This document shows, piece by piece, positions 31,861 through 39,802 of a DNA stretch of 64,000 nucleotides (position 1 is the stretch's first letter; each line of letters begins with the position of its first letter). The DNA is taken from positions 99,579 to 163,578 of the forward strand of contig NZ_BMUE01000015.1 of the NCBI RefSeq assembly GCF_014650035.1, in the 5' to 3' direction. This DNA comes from Streptomyces lucensis JCM 4490 (GTDB taxonomy: Bacteria > Actinomycetota > Actinomycetes > Streptomycetales > Streptomycetaceae). The notes beneath the pieces are model-generated. The model did not search any database and had not been told where the DNA came from. It was given only the letters and a program-made list of their open reading frames with translations. The translations under genes and the position numbers were made by a program.

Positions 31861-31893
31861 GGCCGGTCCCCCGCGGGCGCGGCGGGACCGGCC
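31861..31893 (-). terminator. Hairpin after methyltransferase gene
   Basis: GGCCGGTCCC (31861-31870) pairs perfectly with GGGACCGGCC (31884-31893) around a 13-base loop. It lies just beyond the stop of the minus-strand methyltransferase (31928) and before the dppA promoter region. Confidence 0.65.
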
Positions 31894-31927
31894 ACGCGGC
31901 CCGCCGGCCGGGGGTCTCGGGCCGAGG

Positions 31928-32647
31928 TCACCGTCCGGCCAGGACGAACCAGCGCGCGGGCAGGTCCATGCGGGTGCCGTCCGTCAGGTACTCGGTCTGG
32001 GGCAGAACCGTCTCGCCGTCCGCGAGGATCTTCAGGCCCGCCTCGGCGAGCAGGCGCGGGATCTCCTCGTCGTCGGCGTCGGCGGGCTTGAGCCCGTGGT
32101 GGAAGACGCGCTGGAGTTTCGGGGGCGGGCCGGCCGGTCCGGACGCGGCTCGCTGGAGGACGTCCCGGGACCCGGAGGTCAGTTCGACGACGAACGCGCG
32201 CCCCTCGGTGCCGATGATCCGGGCGACGGCGGCGGCGACGGCGGAGCGCGCGGCCGGTTCGCTCTGGTGGATGACGGCCCGCATGTAGACGTTGCTGTCG
32301 CCGAGCCGGTCGTGCAGGGCGCGTACGGCGTCGGCGTCGGTGAGGTCGAGCTGCTGGAACTCTACGGTGTCGCCGTCCGTGCCGCGGCGGGCGTGTTCGA
32401 CGGCGGCGTGCGAGAGGTCGACGCCGACGGCGCGGGCGAACCGGGTGGCGAGGAACCGGGTCTGGGTGCCGTTGCCGCAGCCGAGGTCGACGATGGTGCG
32501 GGCGGGGTCGGCGTACGGCAGGAGCAGGTCGCTGTGCGGCTGGGCGCTCAGGGAGGGGTCGGCGTCCCATATCGCCTCGCCCAGGGCGTCGGATGTCTCG
32601 CTCCAGTAACTCTCCCACGCGTTGCGGTACTTGTCCGAGACGTTCAT
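31928..32647 (-). CDS. Class I SAM-dependent methyltransferase
   Basis: A 239-residue cytoplasmic protein. It shows motif I VDLGCGNGTQTRFLA (about 52-66), motif II GVDLSHAAVEHARR and LDLTDADAVRALHDRLGDSN. The C-terminal region carries EIPRLLAEAGLKI and TEYLTDGTRMDLPARWFVLA. The N-terminus SDKYRNAWESYWSETSD resembles small-molecule methyltransferases. Substrate unknown. The ATG at 32647 begins at the conserved N-terminus; upstream frames look non-coding. It follows the PP2C-type regulator on the same strand by 119 bases. Confidence 0.85.
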   Translation of the reverse strand: MNVSDKYRNAWESYWSETSDALGEAIWDADPSLSAQPHSDLLLPYADPARTIVDLGCGNGTQTRFLATRFARAVGVDLSHAAVEHARRGTDGDTVEFQQLDLTDADAVRALHDRLGDSNVYMRAVIHQSEPAARSAVAAAVARIIGTEGRAFVVELTSGSRDVLQRAASGPAGPPPKLQRVFHHGLKPADADDEEIPRLLAEAGLKILADGETVLPQTEYLTDGTRMDLPARWFVLAGR

Positions 32648-32766
32648 GCGTTCTCCCCACGGGTCGGTTGCGTGATCGGGATATCGCGCCGACCGGGGGT
32701 TGGGCAAGGGGTCGTGTGTCCGGTCCTGGGCCGGGACAGCCCGACGGTGCGTGGGACGTGCCGTGT

Positions 32767-35220
32767 TCAGTGCCTTGCGGTGACGGTCTGCTCGAACCAG
32801 ACCGTCTTGTGGTGGCCGGCTGCGCTGGCGCCCCACTCCCGGGCCAGCCGGCTGACCACGCGCAGTCCGCGCCCCGCATCGTCGTGCGGGCCGGCGCCGA
32901 GCATGGCGGGCAGGGCCGGCTCGTCGTCGGTGACCTCGAAAAGCAGCGCGTCGGTGCGCACCACCCGCAGCCCGATCCGGTCGCTGCGCCCGTGCCGGAC
33001 GGCATTGGTGACGACCTCGCTTACCAGCAGTTCGGCCGTCTCCACCGCCTGCGGCAGGCCCCAGGCCAGGAGCCGTTCACGGACCAGCCGGCGGGCCCGG
33101 GGCACCTCGGCCGGATCGCTCTCCAGCCGCCACTCCGCCACGTGCTCGTCGGGGATGCCGTTGAGGCGGGCCATGAGCAGGGCGACGTCGTCCTTGCGGC
33201 CGCCGCGTGTGTTGAGGGCGCGGATGATGGTGTCGCACGCGTCGTCCATCGAGGCGGCGGGGTGCGCGGCGGACTCGCAGAGCGCGGCGAGGCCCTCGCC
33301 GATGTCGGAGCCGCGCACCTCGACCAGACCGTCGGTGCACAGCACCAGCCGGTCGCCGGGCGCGACCTTGACGCGAGAGGTCTCGAAGGCCACGCCGCCG
33401 ACCCCTATGGGCGCTCCGGTGGGCAGTTCGAGGAGCTCGCTGCTGCCGTCCTCGGCGCGGACCAGCACGGGCGGGATGTGTCCGGCGTTGGCGAGGGTCA
33501 GCTCGCCGCGGATCGGGTCGTAGACCGCGTACAGGCAGGTGGCGAGGTAGTTGTCGCCGAGCCGGCGGGCCAGGTCGTCGAGGTTGCGCAGCAGTTGGGC
33601 GGGCGGGGTCTCCATGGCGGCCATGGTCTGCACGGCGGTGCGCAACTGTCCCATCATCGCGGCCGAGTTGAGGCCGTGGCCCATGACGTCGCCGACCACC
33701 AGGGCGGTGCGCGAGCCGGGCAGCTTGATGGTGTCGAACCAGTCGCCGCCGATCCGGCCGAGCCGGGTGCCGGGCAGGTAGCGGGTGGCGACGTCGCACC
33801 CGGCCATCCGCGGGCTCACCTGCGGCAGCATGCTGTCCTGCAGGGTGTCGGCGACGTTCTCCTGGTAGGTGTACATGCGGGCGTTGTCGAGCACGAGGCC
33901 GGCGCGGGCGGCGAGTTCGGCGCCGGTGGTGCGGTCCATGTCGTCGAACGCCGGGCGGTCGGGGCGGCGCATCAGCACCATGAAGCCGAGGACGACGTTG
34001 CGCGCCTTGAGCGGGACGATCAGCAGGGACCGGCCGGAGATCAGCGGCCTGAGGTCGCGCTTCTCGAACTCGCCGGCGATCCGGCCAGCCAGTTCCTTGG
34101 TGACCCTCGGGATGAGCACCGGCTCACCGGTGACCATGCACTGGTAGAACGGCGTGTGCTCGGGGAAGGCGAAGGCCTCGCCGACGGGCACCGTGTCGTC
34201 CCAGCGGCCCGGTTCGTCGTTGTGCTCGACCCAGACGCGGAACATCACTGTGCTGGCGTCCGGCGGGCCGTCCGGGAAGCCCTCGCCGGCCAGGACCGCG
34301 GCGCGCAGGTGGGTGCCGGCGAAGTCCGTGAACCGGGGCACGGCGGCGCTGGTGACCTCGCGGATGGTCTCGCCGAGGTCCAGGGAGGTGCCGATGGCGG
34401 AACTGACCTCGTTGAGGAACTCCAGCCGCTCGCGCACGGCGGCGTACTCCAGGTCCTGCTCGGCGCCGGCCGGGACCGGGACGGCCACCACCCGTTCCCG
34501 GGGTGCGGCGGCCTCGGCACGGGTGCGGCCCGGGCGGCGGGGCACACCCCAGTACGGGGTCACGGGCACCCGGTCGAACTGGCTGAACTCCAGCACGGGG
34601 TAGCCCAGTTCGAGGACCTGGGAGACGATGCGCCCGCTGAGGCCGGGACCCATGCTGGGCAGGATCTCGGGCAGCCGCCGCTCCAGTTCCTCGGAGGCCG
34701 GCAGTTCGGTGTGGCGGGCGAAGCCGGGCGAGATGCGCTCGGCGGTCTCGTCGTCGTAGCCGCGTTCGTCGCGCAGCCGGGTGGCGTCGGCGGCGAGCAC
34801 GAGCAGCCCGGAGGTGCCGGGGCCGACCAGCGGGTAGGCCCACCAGAGCACGTCGAGCCGTTCGCCGTCCGGTGCGTGCCGGTCCGGGGAGAGGCGGGCG
34901 CGGCCGGCCGTGGCGTAGGCGCTGGCGCCGCCGAGCGAGGCCTCCAGGTCGGGGCCGGGCCCGTCGTACTCCTCGTAGGCGTCCGGCATGGCGTCGACGT
35001 GCGGGTCCTCGGGCAGGGCGCCGGAGACCGGCAGCAGGTCGGCCGCGGGCCGCCCGACGGCGTCCTCCCGGTCCACGCCGAACAGACGCCGTACGCCGCT
35101 GCTCCAGTGCGAGACCAGGCCGGTGCGGTCGACGACGACCACGGCCAGCGCGATCCGGCCCGCCGCGGTGTCGCCGGCGCCGCGCCCGGGAGGTGTGTCC
35201 CGCTCGCTGCCACGGTCCAT
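32767..35220 (-). CDS. PAS-GAF-PP2C (SpoIIE)-HATPase multidomain regulator
   Basis: An 817-residue signalling protein. In order it has a PAS-like domain (about 20-110, LAVVVVDRTGLVSHW), a GAF domain (about 270-430, LLIVPLKARNVVLGFMVL), a PP2C/SpoIIE phosphatase (about 450-680, IGGDWFDTIKLPG, VVGDVMGHG, LVLCTDGLVEV) and a C-terminal histidine-kinase-like ATPase (about 690-805, ELLVSEVVTNAVRHG). This architecture is common in Streptomyces; the phosphatase dephosphorylates anti-anti-sigma factors and the RsbW-like ATPase acts as an anti-sigma kinase. No partner genes lie beside it. The ATG at 35220 has GGGAGAGAGGG upstream. Confidence 0.9.
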   Translation of the reverse strand: MDRGSERDTPPGRGAGDTAAGRIALAVVVVDRTGLVSHWSSGVRRLFGVDREDAVGRPAADLLPVSGALPEDPHVDAMPDAYEEYDGPGPDLEASLGGASAYATAGRARLSPDRHAPDGERLDVLWWAYPLVGPGTSGLLVLAADATRLRDERGYDDETAERISPGFARHTELPASEELERRLPEILPSMGPGLSGRIVSQVLELGYPVLEFSQFDRVPVTPYWGVPRRPGRTRAEAAAPRERVVAVPVPAGAEQDLEYAAVRERLEFLNEVSSAIGTSLDLGETIREVTSAAVPRFTDFAGTHLRAAVLAGEGFPDGPPDASTVMFRVWVEHNDEPGRWDDTVPVGEAFAFPEHTPFYQCMVTGEPVLIPRVTKELAGRIAGEFEKRDLRPLISGRSLLIVPLKARNVVLGFMVLMRRPDRPAFDDMDRTTGAELAARAGLVLDNARMYTYQENVADTLQDSMLPQVSPRMAGCDVATRYLPGTRLGRIGGDWFDTIKLPGSRTALVVGDVMGHGLNSAAMMGQLRTAVQTMAAMETPPAQLLRNLDDLARRLGDNYLATCLYAVYDPIRGELTLANAGHIPPVLVRAEDGSSELLELPTGAPIGVGGVAFETSRVKVAPGDRLVLCTDGLVEVRGSDIGEGLAALCESAAHPAASMDDACDTIIRALNTRGGRKDDVALLMARLNGIPDEHVAEWRLESDPAEVPRARRLVRERLLAWGLPQAVETAELLVSEVVTNAVRHGRSDRIGLRVVRTDALLFEVTDDEPALPAMLGAGPHDDAGRGLRVVSRLAREWGASAAGHHKTVWFEQTVTARH

Positions 35221-35388
35221 GGCCCAGGCCCTCTCTCCCCACGGCTGTCCGCAAACGATCTGTGCCGCCCCGCGACTACGGTACGGCGGCGGCCGGTGGC
35301 GATGTGTGGCAATCCTTGAATTGGTTTCACGTGTTCGCACCGGCGCGCGGCCCGGCGCCCCGCGGCGCCCCCGTCTCCTCGCCCCCGG

Positions 35389-37848
35389 TCAGTCCTCGTG
35401 TCCCAGCTGCAGGTCGCGTTCGGTACGGCCGCCTCCCGCCACCTGGAGCACGGTGGCGACCGGCGGGTAGCCCGCGGCGATGACGGTGTACTCGCCGGAG
35501 GAGAGGTCGACGAACCGGAACGTCCCGTCGGTCGAGGTGGTGAGGGTGTCGACGACGTTGCCGGCGGCGTCGAGGAGCGTGACCCGGGCGTCCTCCACGG
35601 CGCGGCCGCCGCTCGCCCGGACGGTGCCCTTCAGCACGGCGCCGCCCGCGAGTTCGACGTCCTGGCGGGTCTCCCGGGAGGCCTGCACGGTGACGGGGAG
35701 CGCGGCGGGCCGGAAGGCGGGGGCGCTCGCGGCGAGGGTGTACTCGCCGGCGACCAGTTCGGTGATGACATAGCCGCCCTCGCGGCCGCTGCGGGTGGCC
35801 GCGACGACCTCGCCGTGCACGTTGGTCAGGGTGACGGTGGCGTCGCGCACGGGGCTGCCGTCGGCGGTGACGACGGCGCCGGCGAGCCGTCCGGCGCCGC
35901 CGAGGACGACGTCGAGCTCGACGGGCCGTTCACCGACGGTGACGGAGACGGCCTGCGGCTGGTGCCCGCCGGCGGCGGCGATGAGCACGTACGACCCGGA
36001 GCCGGGGGTGCTGAGCGCGTACCGTCCGTCCTCGCCGCTCGCGCCCCGGCCGATCTGCTGTCCGGCGACGTCGATGAGGGTGAGGGCGGCGCGGGGCACC
36101 ACGGTGCCGTCGGGGTGCTGCACCGTGCCGCAGACCGGGATCCCGGCGGGGAACGGCGAGCGCGACGGGCTGCCGCTCCCCTCGGCCGGCGGCTGGAAGC
36201 GGGCCTGCGGGATGGGGGCGCCTGCCTGCGCGGTCTCCTGGTCGGCGGCGGGGGCGTTGTGGGACACCAGTGGTTTCTCCTTGAGGAAGAAGGCGATGAA
36301 CAGGCCGAGGGCGAGCACCGGGACGAGGTAGAGGAAGACCCGGGGCATGGCGTCGGCGTAGGCGCGGATGTAGGCGTCGCGCAGGGCCGGGGGCAGCGCG
36401 TGGACGAGCTGCGGGGTGATGGAGTCGGCGTCGGGCAGCCGGACGCCCGCGCCCGGGGGCAGCTCCTCGCGCAGCGAGTCGGTGAGCCGGTCGGCGAAGA
36501 GGGTGCCGAAGACGGCGGCGCCGACGCTGCCGCCGATCTGCCGGAAGTAGTTGTTGGCGCTCGTGGCGGTGCCGAGGTCGGCGGGACGCACGGAGTTCTG
36601 CACGGCGAGGACCAGGACGGGCATCACCATGCCGATGCCGGTGCCGAGGACGGCCATCCAGATGCTGTAGTGCAGCCGGGGCGTGTCGGCCTCGAGCCGG
36701 GACAGCAGCCACATGCCGACGGCGGCGACGGCGCTGCCGAGCACGGGGTAGATCTTGTAGCGGCCGGTGTGGCTGATGAGCTGCCCGCCGATGATCGAGG
36801 CGCCGACGATCCCGGCCATCATGGGGAGCATCAGCAGCCCGGACTCGGTGGCGCTGGCCCCGTCGGCCATCTGCAGGAAGGTCGGCAGGTAGCTGGCGGC
36901 GCCGAAGAGGGCGACGCCGATCACCAGGCCCACCAGGCCGCTGATGTTGAACACGGAGTCGCGGAACAGCCGCAGCGGGATGAGGGGTTCGGCGGCGAAG
37001 CGCTCGGCGACGAGGAAGAGCAGGGCGGCCGCGGCCGCGCCGGCGCCGAGCCCGAGGATCTGCCGCGAGCCCCACGCGTACTCGGTGCCGCCCCAGCTGG
37101 TCAGCAGGACCAGGCAGGTGGAGGCGGCGGCGAGCAGCAGCGCGCCCGGCACGTCCAGGCGCCCGCGGGAGCGCGGCCGCGGGAGCTTGAGGACGACGGT
37201 GACGACGGCGAGGGTGACCAGGCCGAAGGGGACGTTGATGTAGAAGCACCAGCGCCAGGAGAGGTGGTCGGTGAAGTAGCCGCCGAGCAGCGGGCCCGCG
37301 ACGGAGGCGAGGCCGAAGACGGCGCCGATCAGGCCCATGTAGCGGCCGCGCCGGCGGGGCGGCACGACGTCGGCGATGATCGCCTGCACGCCGATCATCA
37401 GTCCGCCCGCGCCGACGCCCTGCACGGCGCGGTAGGCGATCAGCTGGTCCATCGACTGCGCCCGGCCGGCGAGCGCGGAGCCCACGACGAAGACGGCGAT
37501 GGCGAACTGGAAGACGCCCTTGCGGCCGAACAGGTCGCCGAGCTTGCCGTACAGGGGCAGGCCGATGGTGGAGGTGAGCAGATAGGCGGTGATCGCCCAG
37601 GACATCCGGTCCAGGCCGCGCAGCTCGCCGACGACCTTCGGCAGGGCGGTGGCGACGATCATCTGGTCGAGCGCCGCGAGGAGCAGCGCGAGCATCAGCC
37701 CGAGGAAGACCAACCGCACACGTCCCGCGCCGAGTTCGGCGGCGGGCGCGGGCGGCGGCGCGGCGGGCGCCTCCCCGGCAGCCCCGGTCTCCTGCGCCGC
37801 GGCCGGCGTCACGGCCGGCTCGTGCTCCACCAGCGTCGTCCGGCCCAC
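35389..37848 (-). CDS. DHA2-type MFS exporter with three C-terminal Ig-like (CarboxypepD_reg) repeats
   Basis: An 819-residue protein. Residues about 45-530 form a 14-helix drug:H+ antiporter: ALDQMIVATALPKVVGEL, GKLGDLFGRKGVFQF, the antiporter segment GAGGLMIGVQAIIADVVPPR, and a final helix VFLYLVPVLALGLFIAFFL. After a linker, residues about 575-819 contain three repeats of about 80 residues resembling the carboxypeptidase regulatory-like fold (VCGTVQHPDGTVVPRAALTL, LAGAVVTADGSPVRDATVTL, LKGTVRASGGRAVEDARVTL). Related Streptomyces exporters share this fusion. A 14-helix MFS normally has both termini inside the cell, which makes the location of an Ig-like tail puzzling. Substrate unknown. Confidence 0.9.
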   Translation of the reverse strand: MGRTTLVEHEPAVTPAAAQETGAAGEAPAAPPPAPAAELGAGRVRLVFLGLMLALLLAALDQMIVATALPKVVGELRGLDRMSWAITAYLLTSTIGLPLYGKLGDLFGRKGVFQFAIAVFVVGSALAGRAQSMDQLIAYRAVQGVGAGGLMIGVQAIIADVVPPRRRGRYMGLIGAVFGLASVAGPLLGGYFTDHLSWRWCFYINVPFGLVTLAVVTVVLKLPRPRSRGRLDVPGALLLAAASTCLVLLTSWGGTEYAWGSRQILGLGAGAAAAALLFLVAERFAAEPLIPLRLFRDSVFNISGLVGLVIGVALFGAASYLPTFLQMADGASATESGLLMLPMMAGIVGASIIGGQLISHTGRYKIYPVLGSAVAAVGMWLLSRLEADTPRLHYSIWMAVLGTGIGMVMPVLVLAVQNSVRPADLGTATSANNYFRQIGGSVGAAVFGTLFADRLTDSLREELPPGAGVRLPDADSITPQLVHALPPALRDAYIRAYADAMPRVFLYLVPVLALGLFIAFFLKEKPLVSHNAPAADQETAQAGAPIPQARFQPPAEGSGSPSRSPFPAGIPVCGTVQHPDGTVVPRAALTLIDVAGQQIGRGASGEDGRYALSTPGSGSYVLIAAAGGHQPQAVSVTVGERPVELDVVLGGAGRLAGAVVTADGSPVRDATVTLTNVHGEVVAATRSGREGGYVITELVAGEYTLAASAPAFRPAALPVTVQASRETRQDVELAGGAVLKGTVRASGGRAVEDARVTLLDAAGNVVDTLTTSTDGTFRFVDLSSGEYTVIAAGYPPVATVLQVAGGGRTERDLQLGHED

Positions 37849-37956
37849 GTACCTCTCCCCTCGTCGCCCCAGTCACGTTTACCGCGCAAGGCGACAACTG
37901 CGAACAAATGCGGAGAGTTACGGCACCGCCAGAGAAGGCGCGGAGATCCACTCGAA

Positions 37957-37987
37957 CCGGTGAAGGAGCCCAACACCCCTTCACCGG
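37957..37987 (-). terminator. Hairpin after SRPBCC gene
   Basis: CCGGTGAAGG (37957-37966) pairs perfectly with CCTTCACCGG (37978-37987). It lies just downstream of the minus-strand SRPBCC gene stop at 38001. Confidence 0.7.
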
Positions 37988-38000
37988 CAGCGGATTGGTG

Positions 38001-38444
38001 CTACTTCTCGACCTCGGTGGCGAGGCGCTCGAGTACGGCGTCGTAGATCCGGCCGAGGCCCTTGGGGGCGAAGGTCTTCTCGAAGAAGCCGCCGATGCCG
38101 CCGGCACCGTTCCAGGTGGTGGTGACGACGACCCGGGACCTGCCCTCACCGGCCGGGGTGACGCGCCAGGTGGTGACCATGGAGGAGTTGCGGTCCTTCT
38201 CGACCAGCTCGCCGTCGGTGGGCTCGGTGACGTCCAGGAGGCAGTCGCGCACCCGCTTGCTGGTGGCCTGGAGCTTCCAGTGGACGAGGGTGCCCTCGCC
38301 GTCGCCGCCCTCGCGCACCTCGTACTCGCTGAACTGCTCGGGCAGCACCTTCCGCCGCGTGCCGCGGTAGTCGGCGAGGGCGTCGAACACCTTCTCCGCG
38401 TCCGCCGCGACGACCCGCTCGGTAGTGGCCTCGACCTGCGCCAT
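38001..38444 (-). CDS. SRPBCC family protein (polyketide cyclase/START-like)
   Basis: A 147-residue single domain: MAQVEATTERVVAADAEKVF, then VFDALADYRGTRRKVLPEQF, TLVHWKLQATSKRVRDCL, TWRVTPAGEGRSRVVVTTTW and a C-terminal helix IYDAVLERLATEVEK. It would have a hydrophobic ligand pocket; its role is unknown. The ATG at 38444 follows GGAGGA at ideal spacing, which decides the start. It diverges from the radical SAM gene across 134 bases holding a LexA-like box, so the two could respond together. Confidence 0.88.
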   Translation of the reverse strand: MAQVEATTERVVAADAEKVFDALADYRGTRRKVLPEQFSEYEVREGGDGEGTLVHWKLQATSKRVRDCLLDVTEPTDGELVEKDRNSSMVTTWRVTPAGEGRSRVVVTTTWNGAGGIGGFFEKTFAPKGLGRIYDAVLERLATEVEK

Positions 38445-38534
38445 TGCATTCCTCCAGGACCTGGTTGCTCGGGGTTGGGGCAAGCCAACCACCCCGGTGG
38501 CCGGGCCCTCAAATCGGGGACCGCACGATCATGG

Positions 38535-38546
38535 GAACACATGTTC
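38535..38546. promoter_or_regulatory. Putative LexA (SOS) box, GAAC-N4-GTTC
   Basis: The palindrome GAACACATGTTC lies 33 bases before the radical SAM start and 91 bases before the divergent SRPBCC start. It matches the core of the Gram-positive/actinobacterial SOS box (GAAC-N4-GTTC; the Bacillus consensus is CGAACATATGTTCG). The flanking bases (GG on the left, TA on the right) are not the optimal CG or TCGA. Position and symmetry suggest damage-induced expression of the radical SAM gene. Confidence 0.55.
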
Positions 38547-38578
38547 TATTGTGTGGGCAGTGCTACCGAGGAGGCGTC

Positions 38579-39634
38579 ATGCGCTGGGAGAACCTCACCG
38601 TGGAGTCCGGGGAGCCCGCCGAGCACGGCCGGGCCGCCGATGCCGCGCTGTTCGGCGCGGACGCCGTGGCCACGCGGACGTTCGACACGCCCGAGTTCCG
38701 CGGGATGACCTTCCACGAGGTCCGGGCGCGCTCGGTGCTCAACCGGGTGCCGGGGGCCTCGCGCATGCCGTTCGAATGGACGGTCAATCCCTACCGGGGC
38801 TGCTCGCACGCGTGCGTGTACTGCTTCGCACGCCGGACGCACGCCTACCTGGACCTGGACACCGGCGTCGGCTTCGACACCCAGATCGTGGTGAAGGTCA
38901 ACGCGCCCGAGGTCCTGCGCCGCCAGCTGGCCTCCCGCCGCTGGCAGGGCGAGCACGTGGCGATGGGCACCAACGTCGACTGCTACCAGCGCGCCGAGGG
39001 CCGCTACCGGCTGATGCCCGGCATCATCTCCGCCCTCACCGACCACGCGAACCCGTTCTCGATCCTCACCAAGGGCACCCTGATCCTGCGCGACCTGGAC
39101 CTGCTGACCCGGGCGGCGCAGGTGACGGACATCGGCATCTCGGTCTCCGTCGGCTTCCTCGACGCCGGGCTGTGGCGCACGGTGGAGCCGGGCACCCCGG
39201 CGCCCGAGCGCCGGCTGGAGGTCGTCCGCACGCTCGGCGAGCACGGCATCGGCTGCGGGGTGCTGATGGCGCCGGTGATCCCGTTCCTGAGCGACGATCC
39301 GGCTCAACTGCGGGACACGGTCAGGGCGATCGCGGCGGCCGGGGCCACCTCCGTCACGCCCCTGGTACTGCACCTGCGGCCGGGCGCCCGCGAGTGGTTC
39401 ATGGCCTGGCTCGGACAGCACCACCCGCACCTGGTGCGCCGCTACGAGCGGCTGTACGCCGAGGGCGCCTACGCACCCAGGTGGTACCAGCGCCGGATCA
39501 CCCGTCAGGTGCACGAACTGGCGCGGGAGTACGGCATCGGGCCGGCGCGCGCCGGCGCCGCACGGCGGATCCGGCCGGCGGAGCCCGCACCGTCGCCCAC
39601 GGCTGCGGAACCGACCCAACTCACCCTCATCTGA
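38579..39634 (+). CDS. Radical SAM protein, Rv2578c family
   Basis: A 351-residue protein. The 4Fe-4S motif is CSHACVYCFAR (Cys-x3-Cys-x2-Cys, about residues 73-80), preceded by FEWTVNPYRG. Further radical-SAM strands follow (HVAMGTNVDCYQRAEGRYRL, SILTKGTLILRDLDLLTRAA, ISVSVGFLD). It matches the Rv2578c/SplB-like group of actinobacterial radical SAM proteins; the M. tuberculosis member is DNA-damage inducible (recollection). The enzymatic reaction is not known to me. The ATG at 38579 has GAGGAGG directly upstream, and a LexA-like box lies in its promoter. Confidence 0.88.
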   Translation: MRWENLTVESGEPAEHGRAADAALFGADAVATRTFDTPEFRGMTFHEVRARSVLNRVPGASRMPFEWTVNPYRGCSHACVYCFARRTHAYLDLDTGVGFDTQIVVKVNAPEVLRRQLASRRWQGEHVAMGTNVDCYQRAEGRYRLMPGIISALTDHANPFSILTKGTLILRDLDLLTRAAQVTDIGISVSVGFLDAGLWRTVEPGTPAPERRLEVVRTLGEHGIGCGVLMAPVIPFLSDDPAQLRDTVRAIAAAGATSVTPLVLHLRPGAREWFMAWLGQHHPHLVRRYERLYAEGAYAPRWYQRRITRQVHELAREYGIGPARAGAARRIRPAEPAPSPTAAEPTQLTLI

Positions 39635-39802
39635 GAGCGTTCGGGACCGGGGGCGCCCGGGTGCGGCGGCGTTCGAGGGCATCCCTCGGCCCAATTGGGT
39701 CAAGTATCGCCCGAACGCGTTCCACGGGTCCCCGTTCCCGGGATCGATGCGGCGGGCACCGTGATCCGCACGGTGCGCCGGCACGCCGTCCCGGGAGGAC
39801 GC

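Noticed and set aside
30095..33523. A very long plus-strand frame over the M20, DppA and regulator genes
   Set aside because: The minus-strand genes have clear family motifs throughout; the plus frame is low complexity and matches nothing.
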